Part shown: positions 1-6,165 of the stretch, piece after piece | How positions within the stretch are numbered: position 1 is the first letter of the stretch | How the letters are laid out: each line of letters opens with the position of its first letter | Assembly: GCA_045545455.1 (NCBI GenBank) | Contig: JAZQAY010000088.1 | Span: 1-12,329, forward strand | From: RUG754 sp045545455 | GTDB lineage: Bacteria > Bacillota > Clostridia > Peptostreptococcales > Anaerovoracaceae | Length of the DNA: 12,329 nucleotides | Direction of reading: 5' to 3' | Made by a program: the position numbers and the translations under genes | The notes under the pieces: model-generated | Told to the model about the DNA's origin: nothing | Databases searched by the model: none | Seen by the model: only the letters and a program-made list of their open reading frames with translations

Positions 1-997
1 TTCCTAAGACCGCTTGGTCTCCGACTTTCTTGTCTCCCACCTCATCTATGATGCTTACAGGCGTGAATGCATAATCATTATATTTAGTCTTGACGTATAC
101 TCCCTTGACTCCGTCCACTTCAACGATACTGGAAGTCTCAAGTATTATACCGGATACCTTGCGCGTTATGACCCTTACCGTTCCATAGCGCAGCAGGTCC
201 AGACCGTCATAATATCTGTCACATGAGAATATTACCTGACTGGTCTCGGGAACTGTTTCTTCTTTCTGTGTTTCGCCCTCTGTTTCTGCGTTCTCAGCTG
301 TTGTTTCTTCAGATGATTCCTCAGCCGCCTGTTCCTCCTCGGCAGCCTCCGCAGCCTCAGCAGCCTCCCGTTCAGCCTGATTGTAATAGACAGTGAACCT
401 CAGCTGTGTATTATTAGCATCATCCATCTCTATTGTGACCCGGCTGCCCTCTTCGAACTCAAGAGCATTTTCCTTTTCAGGCCAGGCCACCAGATACCAC
501 TTGTGGCTGTCGATTATCTTATAGAGAGGTCCGCCCTGAGCAACTTCGCTTTCACCGCAGGAATTGAGTGAATATGTTACATTTCCTTCCTCATCCTTTG
601 AAGGTTCCAGTACCGATTCTGTAAGTTCGCCCATGCCTTCTGAAGAATATACACCTTCCAGGCCGTCATAACGATAGCTCACCAGTCCCCGTTCAGGAGC
701 CGTATATCCATACCCGTTGACCTCCGCTACCACGTCACCGATCCTCACGAGATCCCCGCTCCCGGCCTGTCTTACAACAGTGCCTGCAGCATCTGACGTA
801 TGAAGAGTCTCGTCTCTCACGCAAAGGTATTTCAGGCTGTAATCAACATCAAGGGTACCATATTCAGCTATATAATCCTCCACAAAGATATCTGATACCT
901 TGGGTGCGATATATATCCTGAGATACAGCGCGATCACCAGTATAAGGAATATCGCGACAGCTATGATGATTTTTTTTCTGTTTCCCGATCCGTTCAT
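1..997 (-). CDS. HlyD-like membrane adaptor protein, C-terminus cut by window edge
   Basis: The open frame starts at ATG 995-997 (AAGGGG ribosome binding site five bases upstream) and runs 332 codons off the left edge without a stop. Residues 10-27 form one hydrophobic membrane segment after a short basic N-terminus, so the rest should lie outside the cytoplasm. Residues 55-93 (beginning LKYLCVRDET, then GTVVRQAGSGDLVRIGDVVAEV less its ends) look like the lipoyl/biotinyl-like hairpin half of HlyD-type efflux adaptors. Residues 281-317, with KGVYVKT at 298-304, resemble the C-terminal part of the Clostridia 'HlyD family efflux transporter periplasmic adaptor' proteins, often found near yggS and sepF. 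Residues 208-254 are an Ala/Glu/Thr-rich acidic linker splitting the soluble part. No efflux ATPase or permease adjoins it here, so a transport role is inference; a cell-division or envelope role is equally possible. The family call is from motif memory and moderately sure. Confidence 0.72.
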   Translation of the reverse strand, partial: MNGSGNRKKIIIAVAIFLILVIALYLRIYIAPKVSDIFVEDYIAEYGTLDVDYSLKYLCVRDETLHTSDAAGTVVRQAGSGDLVRIGDVVAEVNGYGYTAPERGLVSYRYDGLEGVYSSEGMGELTESVLEPSKDEEGNVTYSLNSCGESEVAQGGPLYKIIDSHKWYLVAWPEKENALEFEEGSRVTIEMDDANNTQLRFTVYYNQAEREAAEAAEAAEEEQAAEESSEETTAENAETEGETQKEETVPETSQVIFSCDRYYDGLDLLRYGTVRVITRKVSGIILETSSIVEVDGVKGVYVKTKYNDYAFTPVSIIDEVGDKKVGDQAVLG

Positions 998-1035
998 CGA
1001 TACCCCTTCTGTCGACCACATACATATACATGATT

Positions 1036-1064
1036 ATCTTAACACAAAATATAGTGTAATACAA
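1036..1064 (-). promoter_or_regulatory. Candidate sigma-A promoter for the HlyD-like gene
   Basis: On the minus strand TTGTAT (1059-1064) and TAAGAT (1036-1041) are separated by 17 bases. They match the consensus at three and four of six positions. The predicted transcript start near 1029 would give a leader of about 30 bases with a good ribosome binding site. The -35 lies directly after the U-tract of the trmD terminator, which makes a fresh start of transcription sensible. The match itself is weak. Confidence 0.4.
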
Positions 1065-1065
1065 T

Positions 1066-1111
1066 AAAAAAAACTCGCCAAACCGCACAATCACGGCTTT
1101 TTTTGGCAAGT
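1066..1111 (-). terminator. Rho-independent terminator after trmD
   Basis: On the minus strand ACTTGCCAAA (1102-1111) pairs with TTTGGCGAGT (1073-1082) as ten pairs with one G-U. The interior can pair further (GCCG with CGGT). A run of eight U follows (1066-1073). It begins three bases past the trmD stop and should end the ylxM-trmD transcript. The plus strand also has a T-run after the stem (1111-1116), so the element could work in both directions, though no plus-strand gene is seen. Confidence 0.88.
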
Positions 1112-1114
1112 TTT

Positions 1115-1876
1115 TTAGCCTATACAGGTTTTTATAAGTTCTTTGATTTCTTTTTTCTCAGCTTTAGTGAGACCCACCAGTTCAGGCTCACCGTCTGCCC
1201 ACTTTCTGAGCATGTCAGGACGGCGTTCCGCTGTGATCCTGATGGCTTCCTTAAGCTGCCATATCCTGATCTTTTTATGGTCTCCCCCTGTCAGTACTTC
1301 CGGCACAGTCATACCCTCATACTCTCTTGGTCTGGTATACTGGTCCGCTTCCAGAAGGCCGGAATAGACCGATTCATCACCTGCAGACTCCTCATTTCCG
1401 AGAACTCCCGGTATGAATCTGGAGACAGCGTCTATCAGTACCATGGCAGGCAGTTCTCCTCCTGTCAGGACATAATCTCCGATGGACACTTCTGTCATTT
1501 TCCATGCATCGATTATCCTCTGGTCCACTCCCTCGTAATGACCGCAAAGGATCGTGAATTCACTTTCCTCAGAAAGATCCCTGATAAGGCCCTCATCCAT
1601 TATCCTGCCCCTCGGGGACATATACAGTATCCTCTGATCCTTTATACCTTCAATAGTTCTCAGCGCATCAAACACAGGCTGAGGAGTCATAAGCATACCG
1701 CAGCCTCCTCCGAAGGGCGTGTCATCAGTCCTGCGATGCTTATCCTCTGTATAGTCACGGATATTGATGAGCCGGATATCGATCGTCCCTTTCTCTCCGG
1801 CTTTCCCCAGGATCGACTGCTCCTTTACGGGTCCGAACATCTCCGGGAACACGGTGAGTACATTGATCCTGATCAT
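1115..1876 (-). CDS. trmD: tRNA (guanine-37-N1)-methyltransferase TrmD
   Basis: A cytoplasmic SPOUT-class enzyme that uses S-adenosylmethionine to form m1G37 next to the anticodon and so prevents +1 frameshifting. The 253-residue length is normal for the family. Visible motifs are VFPEMF at 9-14, DDTPFGGGCGM at 51-61, CGHYEGVDQR at 111-120, the knot and cofactor loop IGDYVLTGGE at 132-141, RFIPGVLG at 153-160 and QYTRP at 179-183. At the place where well-studied TrmD proteins have the catalytic Asp before SF.xGLL, this protein reads DES (167-169), so the base is Glu168 or Asp167 depending on alignment. The start has a strong GGAGGT site lying in the last codons of rimM, two bases separate the genes, and translation is probably coupled. 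It is last in the operon, where rplS is often next but absent here. Confidence 0.97.
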   Translation of the reverse strand: MIRINVLTVFPEMFGPVKEQSILGKAGEKGTIDIRLINIRDYTEDKHRRTDDTPFGGGCGMLMTPQPVFDALRTIEGIKDQRILYMSPRGRIMDEGLIRDLSEESEFTILCGHYEGVDQRIIDAWKMTEVSIGDYVLTGGELPAMVLIDAVSRFIPGVLGNEESAGDESVYSGLLEADQYTRPREYEGMTVPEVLTGGDHKKIRIWQLKEAIRITAERRPDMLRKWADGEPELVGLTKAEKKEIKELIKTCIG

Positions 1877-1878
1877 TT

Positions 1879-2400
1879 TCAGACCTCCAATCCTTCGTCT
1901 ATGAACCCGGGTATAAGTGTGGTCCTGATCACCCTGTTCTCCATGTCCACTTCCCTGATGAAATCCCTTACAGCCGGTATGAGCACATCTTTTCCGTCTG
2001 CGGTCCTTACCGCGTAAACATCCTGGGAAGTATTCTGGATAACATCTCTTAAGATCCCTATCTCCCCATAGGCTCCTTCGTCGATCACCTTCATGCCGAT
2101 AAGATCCCTGACATAAAAGGTATTCTCCGGAAGTTCCCTGAGATCATCCTCGGTTATGCATACGTCGGTATCCTTGAGAGCTTCTGCGGCATTTCTGTCG
2201 TTTACGCCCTCAAGTTTCAGTATCACCATGTTGCCCTGATATCTGACTCCACTGATTTTTTTAATGCTCTCCGTCTTCCCGGATATTATGATCTCATCCA
2301 GTTCCTCGAAGCGTTCCCTGTCATCAGAGTAATTATATACCTTGACCTCTCCCCTGAGTCCTACAGCATTTACAATTTTTGCTATCTTTATCTTTTCCAT
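1879..2400 (-). CDS. rimM: Ribosome maturation factor RimM
   Basis: RimM binds ribosomal protein uS19 and helps mature the 30S head domain. From the ATG at 2398-2400 the protein has 173 residues, normal for the family. The N-terminal barrel shows IAKIVNAVGLRGEVKVYNYS near residues 4-23. The C-terminal PRC-barrel half begins around FYVRDLIGMKV near residue 96 and ends with LIPGFIDEGLEV. A TTG two codons upstream (2404-2406) is in frame, but neither start has a recognisable Shine-Dalgarno sequence; ATG is preferred because the family begins MxxIxIAKIV. A GC-rich hairpin (2409-2429) lies immediately before the start and could lower or time its translation. It sits between khpA and trmD in the housekeeping operon. 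Confidence 0.96.
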   Translation of the reverse strand: MEKIKIAKIVNAVGLRGEVKVYNYSDDRERFEELDEIIISGKTESIKKISGVRYQGNMVILKLEGVNDRNAAEALKDTDVCITEDDLRELPENTFYVRDLIGMKVIDEGAYGEIGILRDVIQNTSQDVYAVRTADGKDVLIPAVRDFIREVDMENRVIRTTLIPGFIDEGLEV

Positions 2401-2408
2401 AGTCAAAA

Positions 2409-2429
2409 GGCCGCAAAAAACATGCGGCC
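2409..2429 (-). promoter_or_regulatory. GC-rich hairpin before rimM
   Basis: On the minus strand GGCCGC (2424-2429) and GCGGCC (2409-2414) are perfect 6-bp arms with a nine-base loop ATGTTTTTT, followed by TTTT and then the rimM start. The stem fills most of the 36-bp gap between khpA and rimM. It resembles a weak intrinsic terminator or an RNA processing or translation-control element. The U-run after the stem has only four bases, so full termination is unlikely and downstream essential genes must be transcribed through it. Confidence 0.55.
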
Positions 2430-2436
2430 GTTATCT

Positions 2437-2694
2437 TTATTCCTCGGTCACCGGTTCTTCGTCTTCCTTCGCGATCTCAACTGTCACGTTTTTATTTTCC
2501 TTGACAGCTTTGGCTTTTACCACCGTACGTATCGCCTTGGCTATGCGTCCCTGCTTGCCGATCACCTTACCCATATCCTCAGATGCAACGGAAAGCCTTA
2601 TAACCGAACCATATTTATCGGAAGTTTCAGTGACAACAACCTCATCGGGTTTGTCTACAAGTGACCTGGCTATCGTTTCAACCAATTTAGTCAT
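2437..2694 (-). CDS. khpA: KH-domain RNA-binding protein KhpA (YlqC family)
   Basis: A small cytoplasmic RNA-binding protein of 85 residues made almost entirely of one KH domain. The GxxG loop is visible as GKQG at 46-49 within MGKVIGKQGRIAKAIRTVVK. The first residues (KLVETIARSLVDKPDEV) and an acidic tail EDEEPVTEE are typical. In other Bacillota KhpA pairs with KhpB and affects cell elongation and small-RNA binding; that is family knowledge. A GGTGAT site lies five bases before the ATG. Its place between rpsP and rimM is the conserved position in Bacillota and supports the name. Confidence 0.95.
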   Translation of the reverse strand: MTKLVETIARSLVDKPDEVVVTETSDKYGSVIRLSVASEDMGKVIGKQGRIAKAIRTVVKAKAVKENKNVTVEIAKEDEEPVTEE

Positions 2695-2718
2695 TTAATA
2701 TCACCGTACTCTCCGTCA

Positions 2719-2961
2719 TTACTCAATGATGCCTGATTTCTTGAATAAAGCCTTTACTGTCTCTGTGGGCTGAGCTCCTTCTCCAAGCCACTTCTGAGCC
2801 TTTTCAGCATCGATCTTGATGGTCTTGGGTTCTGTCATGGGATCATAGTATCCGAGTTCCTCGATGAATCTTCCGTCACGGGGTGATCTCTGATCTGCAA
2901 CGATCACTCTGTAAAAAGGCTTCTTGTGTGCTCCCATTCTTCTTAATCTGATTCTTACCAT
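2719..2961 (-). CDS. rpsP: 30S ribosomal protein bS16
   Basis: A primary component of the small ribosomal subunit that binds 16S rRNA in the body of the 30S particle. The 80-residue protein shows the whole family signature: MVRIRLRRMGAHKKPFYRVI at 1-20, then ADQRSPRDGRFIEELGYYDP in the next stretch and WLGEGAQPTETVKALF near 58-73. Length is normal for Clostridia. A GGAGGA site stands about nine bases before the ATG. It lies 57 bases after ffh and 24 before khpA in the operon; I saw no promoter or terminator in either gap. Confidence 0.98.
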   Translation of the reverse strand: MVRIRLRRMGAHKKPFYRVIVADQRSPRDGRFIEELGYYDPMTEPKTIKIDAEKAQKWLGEGAQPTETVKALFKKSGIIE

Positions 2962-3018
2962 TTTTTGTTTTCCTCCATAAATAAATGATTGTTTATATTG
3001 TCCGCAGGATCCCGGCCC

Positions 3019-4356
3019 TTAGAAAAGACCTCTGAATCTGCTTTTTTTCATAAAGTTGGGATTGTTGAACTGCTTCATAAGCTTCTTGGCATCCTCATAC
3101 TTTTTGATCAACTGATTGACTTTGGCCACTGTCTGGCCTGAACCCTGAGCGATCCTCTTCCTTCTGGAAGCATTCAGAAGAGCCGGATTCCTTCTCTCCT
3201 CCAACGTCATGGATCTGATGATCGCTTCCATCTGGCGGAATTCCTTCTCGCCTTTATCTATGTCATCCTCGGAAACGTTCTTTTTATTTACTCCGGGAAG
3301 CATGTCCAGGATCTTGCCAAGGCCTCCCATGTTCCTTACCTCTCCCATCTGGTCAAGGAAATCTTCAAGGGTGAACTCATTCTTTCTGAGCTTCTTTTCA
3401 AGCTTGGCTGCCTTCTCCTCATCATAGGTCTCCTGGGCCTTTTCTATGAGGCTCAGCATATCTCCCATTCCGAGGATCCTTGAGGCCATCCTCTCAGGAT
3501 GAAAAGGTTCAAGGGCGTCGAGCTTTTCGCCCATACCCATGAACTTGACAGGCTTGCCGGTTACCTTCTTCGCTGAAAGAGCGGCACCGCCTCTGGAATC
3601 GCCGTCCATCTTGGTCATGATGATGCCGTCGATGCCCAGCTTCTCATTGAAGCCTTCTGCGGCGTTCACAGCATCCTGACCTGTAAGGGCGTCTACTACC
3701 AGAAGGATCTCATGGGGCTTGACCGCAGCCTTGACTCTTACCAGCTCCTCCATCAGTTCTTCATCGATCTGAAGACGGCCGGCGGTATCCACGATAAGGA
3801 CGTTATATCCCTTAAGCTCGGCTTCCTTCCTGGCATGCAGTGCGATCTCCTCAGCCTTCCTGTTATCTCTCTCGGTATATACCGGAACGTCTACCTGCTT
3901 TCCCACGACTTCCAGCTGATCTATAGCTGCAGGCCTGTAGATATCGCAGGCAGCCAGCATGGGTTTCTTGCCCTCTTTCTTGAGATACATGGCAAGCTTG
4001 CCGCAGGTGGTGGTCTTACCTGTACCCTGAAGTCCCACCATAAGGATCGTAGTGAATCCTGACGACGAGTATGTCAGCTTGGAGTTTGTCCCGCCCATCA
4101 GACTGATCAGTTCGTCATTTACGATCTTGACCACCTGCTGTCCGGGAGTCAGGCTGTTCAGCACGTCGGATCCCAGTGCCTTGGCCTTGACGTCTGCCAC
4201 GAACTCTTTGACCACCTTGAAGTTAACGTCGGCTTCCAGGAGAGCAAGTTTGACCTCCCTCATCGCCTTGTCGATATCTTCCTCAGTAAGTACTCCCTTA
4301 CCTTTCAGTTTTTTAAACGTATCCTGTAACTTATCGGATAAATTTTCAAATGCCAT
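3019..4356 (-). CDS. ffh: Signal recognition particle protein Ffh (SRP54)
   Basis: The GTPase that, with SRP RNA, binds signal sequences on nascent membrane and secreted proteins and delivers them to FtsY at the membrane. The 445-residue protein has an N-terminal helical bundle (about 1-90). The G domain has P-loop GLQGTGKT at 108-115, DTAGR at 190-194, TKMDGD at 248-253 and GMGEKLDALEPF at 274-285. The M domain (about 295-445) is methionine-rich, with the RNA-binding turn SRRKRIAQGSG at 397-407 and NFMKKSRFRG near the end. All key residues are intact. The ATG has an AGGGGA site and lies 20 bases after ylxM, its usual partner. The SRP receptor gene ftsY, often next to ylxM, is not in this window. 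Confidence 0.98.
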   Translation of the reverse strand: MAFENLSDKLQDTFKKLKGKGVLTEEDIDKAMREVKLALLEADVNFKVVKEFVADVKAKALGSDVLNSLTPGQQVVKIVNDELISLMGGTNSKLTYSSSGFTTILMVGLQGTGKTTTCGKLAMYLKKEGKKPMLAACDIYRPAAIDQLEVVGKQVDVPVYTERDNRKAEEIALHARKEAELKGYNVLIVDTAGRLQIDEELMEELVRVKAAVKPHEILLVVDALTGQDAVNAAEGFNEKLGIDGIIMTKMDGDSRGGAALSAKKVTGKPVKFMGMGEKLDALEPFHPERMASRILGMGDMLSLIEKAQETYDEEKAAKLEKKLRKNEFTLEDFLDQMGEVRNMGGLGKILDMLPGVNKKNVSEDDIDKGEKEFRQMEAIIRSMTLEERRNPALLNASRRKRIAQGSGQTVAKVNQLIKKYEDAKKLMKQFNNPNFMKKSRFRGLF

Positions 4357-4376
4357 TATATTCCCCTGATCCGGTC

Positions 4377-4751
4377 CTAAACTTCAAGGCCGGCGATCAG
4401 TTCCCTGATCTCCTTCAGTCCCTGACGAATCTCATCAGTTCCTGAACCCTGTGCCTTTTCGATAAGAGCATCGATCTTTTCATCTACCGTTTCTATCAGT
4501 TCCCTGGTCTCGAGGAGACTCTTCATGAGCCCAAGCTTTTCTTCGTATGCTCTTAATATCTTCTCGGACTTTCTGAGATTCTCATGTATCGCCTGCTTGG
4601 TGACTCCGAGTTCCTCTGCGATCTCAACGATGGAATAGTTCTCCTCATGGTACAGTTCCATGACCTCTCTCTGTTTATCGGTAAGAAGCGCTCCATAAAA
4701 ATCATACAGAAGACTAGCCTGTGCAATTGTATCCAGTTCTCTCTCCTTCAT
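4377..4751 (-). CDS. ylxM: YlxM/p13-like DNA-binding protein (UPF0122)
   Basis: A 124-residue helical protein with a sigma-factor-like helix-turn-helix at about 39-66 (YSIVEIAEELGVTKQAIHEN). The N-terminal stretch LLYDFYGALLTDKQREVMEL at 14-33 is the hallmark of the YlxM family. The C-terminal part is charged and helical, possibly coiled coil. YlxM is encoded beside ffh in many Bacillota and has been linked to SRP function; its exact role is not settled. It is the first gene of the housekeeping operon, about 50 bases after the predicted transcript start. The only Shine-Dalgarno-like sequence, GAGGAAG, is about ten bases from the ATG, a long spacing, and no other in-frame start exists because TGA precedes it. 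Confidence 0.94.
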   Translation of the reverse strand: MKERELDTIAQASLLYDFYGALLTDKQREVMELYHEENYSIVEIAEELGVTKQAIHENLRKSEKILRAYEEKLGLMKSLLETRELIETVDEKIDALIEKAQGSGTDEIRQGLKEIRELIAGLEV

Positions 4752-4811
4752 AGGGCCTGTTCTTCCTCGATCTTCAGTTCAGGTCAAGCTAAATCACTTT
4801 ACCACCGCTAT

Positions 4812-4840
4812 AATATATCATAAACGAAAAAAGAGGTCAA
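4812..4840 (-). promoter_or_regulatory. Sigma-A promoter of the ylxM-ffh-rpsP-khpA-rimM-trmD operon
   Basis: On the minus strand TTGACC (4835-4840) and TATATT (4812-4817) are spaced by exactly 17 bases; each matches the consensus at five of six positions. The -35 box lies inside the 3' arm of the terminator that ends the upstream operon, so terminator and promoter share DNA. Transcription should start near 4805, leaving a leader of about 53 bases before ylxM. Confidence 0.85.
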
Positions 4841-4859
4841 GTATTTTTTCTTGACCTCT
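4827..4859 (-). terminator. Rho-independent terminator of the sppA-ABC-surface protein operon
   Basis: On the minus strand AGAGGTCAAG (4850-4859) pairs perfectly with CTTGACCTCT (4832-4841) across an eight-base A-rich loop, followed by a U-run (4827-4831). It lies 22 bases past the stop of the surface-protein gene. On the plus strand no T-run follows the stem, so it should act only on minus-strand transcripts. Its 3' arm contains the -35 box of the next operon. Confidence 0.93.
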
Positions 4860-4881
4860 CTGAATTTATTTATGTAACTGA

Positions 4882-6132
4882 TCAATAGTCATCATCTTTT
4901 CGTCTGTTGACTATGAATGCCGCTATACACGCCGCCGTTATGGCCGCCATCAGGCCTCCGAATCCTATCTCTCCACCGGGGAAGCTTTCGATCCAGTTCT
5001 TAGCTTTCTCCGGATCGATGGTGTTCTTCGGTTCTATCCACGTGAGCTCTACCGGTTCACCTTCTTCAAGCAAAGGCGTAAGAGGTGCTCCGCTCTTATC
5101 CACCATGTCTATCTTTCTGTACTCAGGGAGGATCTCTGTCGGCTCTGAGATATCAGGGATGACGATCTCAGGCATCTCAGGTACCTCGGGCTCCTCCGGG
5201 AGCGCAGGCTCCACGGGTTCACATTCATCCTCAGCAGCTCCTGCATCTTCGTCTGCAACTATCACGACAAACAGAAGTTCAGGGCTTGTAAGCTTATATG
5301 TGGTGTATATCTCCCTCTCTTCCGGCTGTTCAGGATCATCACCTGGATCAGGTGCAGGATCATCACCCGGTTCAGGAGCGGGATCTTCTCCCGGATCAGG
5401 CAAGGGTTCGTCTCCCGGATCGGGAGCGGGATCTTCTCCCGGATCAGGCAAAGGTTCATCCCCCGTATCGGGTGCGGGATCATCTGAAGGAGTTGCCTCC
5501 GGATCTTCTGCCAGAGCATCTCCGGGGTCCGTCGCGGGAGCCTCTCCCTGATCCTCCGCGGTATCACCGGAAATATCCGCTGCAGGATCTTTTCCGGGAT
5601 CGTCCGCAGGGTCTTCTGACTGATCCTCAGCAGGCTCTTTATCTTTATCCTCTGCGGGGTCATCCGCAGGAGTTTCCTTCTCTTCAGGCTTAAGAGTAAA
5701 CTGTATATCCATGTGGAACTTGGCAGATTTTCCTTCCGCCGGATCAGCTGCCCTTATGGCCGCTATATCCTCTTCGCTGAGTCCGAGGGTATTTCCCGAC
5801 GCGGTCCACTCATCCACCGAGATCAGCGGATGCTGGGGATCATTACAGCTGGCTTCCTTTATGAAAAGTCCCGTTCTTTTCAGTATCTCCTTCACCAGAG
5901 TTTCGTCGTCCATTCCGGAAAGTTCAGACTGTGTAAGTGTGACGTTGCTGGCAACGAAGAAGCAGAACGACTTCTCCCCTGCCTTTACCTTATGAGCGGA
6001 TCTTATGGGTCCTCCGTCGTTTGATGCGAAGACTGCACGTCCCAGGACCAGTGCCAGTATGATCATCAGGATCAGCAGTATCACTGCTGTCCTTCTGATA
6101 TTTGTCCATTTAAACGATTTAATGTCTTTCAT
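4882..6132 (-). CDS. Membrane-anchored surface protein with Pro/Asp/Glu octapeptide stalk, function unknown
   Basis: I do not recognise this 416-residue protein as a named family. A basic N-terminus (KWTNIRR) and hydrophobic segment 15-36 ending in VFA-SN form a signal peptide with a possible signal-peptidase site after Ala36, or an uncleaved anchor. Residues 47-148 look globular. Residues 149-272 are low-complexity Asp/Pro/Glu/Ala sequence with six octapeptides at 218-265. Residues 273-297 may be a further beta-rich strand pair. A second Pro/Glu stretch follows (305-336), then a short segment containing VELTWIEPKN. Residues 389-409 are a membrane helix followed by RRKDDDY, the layout of a C-terminal cell-surface anchor, but there is no LPXTG sortase motif. 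The protein is strongly acidic. A GGGGTG site precedes the ATG. It lies 33 bases after the second ABC gene and just before a terminator, so it is probably the last gene of that operon and may be an accessory partner of the ABC proteins. Confidence 0.85.
   Translation of the reverse strand: MKDIKSFKWTNIRRTAVILLILMIILALVLGRAVFASNDGGPIRSAHKVKAGEKSFCFFVASNVTLTQSELSGMDDETLVKEILKRTGLFIKEASCNDPQHPLISVDEWTASGNTLGLSEEDIAAIRAADPAEGKSAKFHMDIQFTLKPEEKETPADDPAEDKDKEPAEDQSEDPADDPGKDPAADISGDTAEDQGEAPATDPGDALAEDPEATPSDDPAPDTGDEPLPDPGEDPAPDPGDEPLPDPGEDPAPEPGDDPAPDPGDDPEQPEEREIYTTYKLTSPELLFVVIVADEDAGAAEDECEPVEPALPEEPEVPEMPEIVIPDISEPTEILPEYRKIDMVDKSGAPLTPLLEEGEPVELTWIEPKNTIDPEKAKNWIESFPGGEIGFGGLMAAITAACIAAFIVNRRKDDDY
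5338..5481 (-). repeat. In-frame 24-bp/48-bp tandem repeats coding for octapeptides
   Basis: Six 24-bp units encode DPAPDTGD, EPLPDPGE, DPAPDPGD, EPLPDPGE, DPAPEPGD and DPAPDPGD. The two types alternate, giving a 48-bp higher-order unit. Two almost identical 48-bp copies are visible at about 5375-5422 and 5423-5470, which share a start GGAGCGGGATCTTCTCCCGG as read on the plus strand. Such near-identical copies suggest recent duplication, and copy number may vary between strains without breaking the frame. Confidence 0.9.
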
Positions 6133-6165
6133 TTTTCACCCCAAAAAATCATTCATCTCAAATCA

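Noticed and set aside
1103..2017. 304-codon open frame on the plus strand
   Set aside because: It lies opposite trmD and the end of rimM, both of which have full family motifs and good starts. Its translation is Ser/His/Pro-rich with no recognisable domain and no ribosome site.
3001..3018. Possible hairpin with a BamHI-like palindrome between ffh and rpsP
   Set aside because: The arms are short and mismatched, with no U-run after them, so there is no support for a terminator or regulatory element.
5338..5481. Possible CRISPR array
   Set aside because: The repeats are head-to-tail 24/48-bp units in frame within a gene, without unique spacers, and no cas genes are nearby.
4907..5551. Plus-strand frame with a striking Gly/Ser repeat protein
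   Set aside because: The repeats are the antisense of the Asp/Pro octapeptides. The minus-strand frame has a signal segment, a membrane anchor, a ribosome site and a terminator; the plus frame has none of these.
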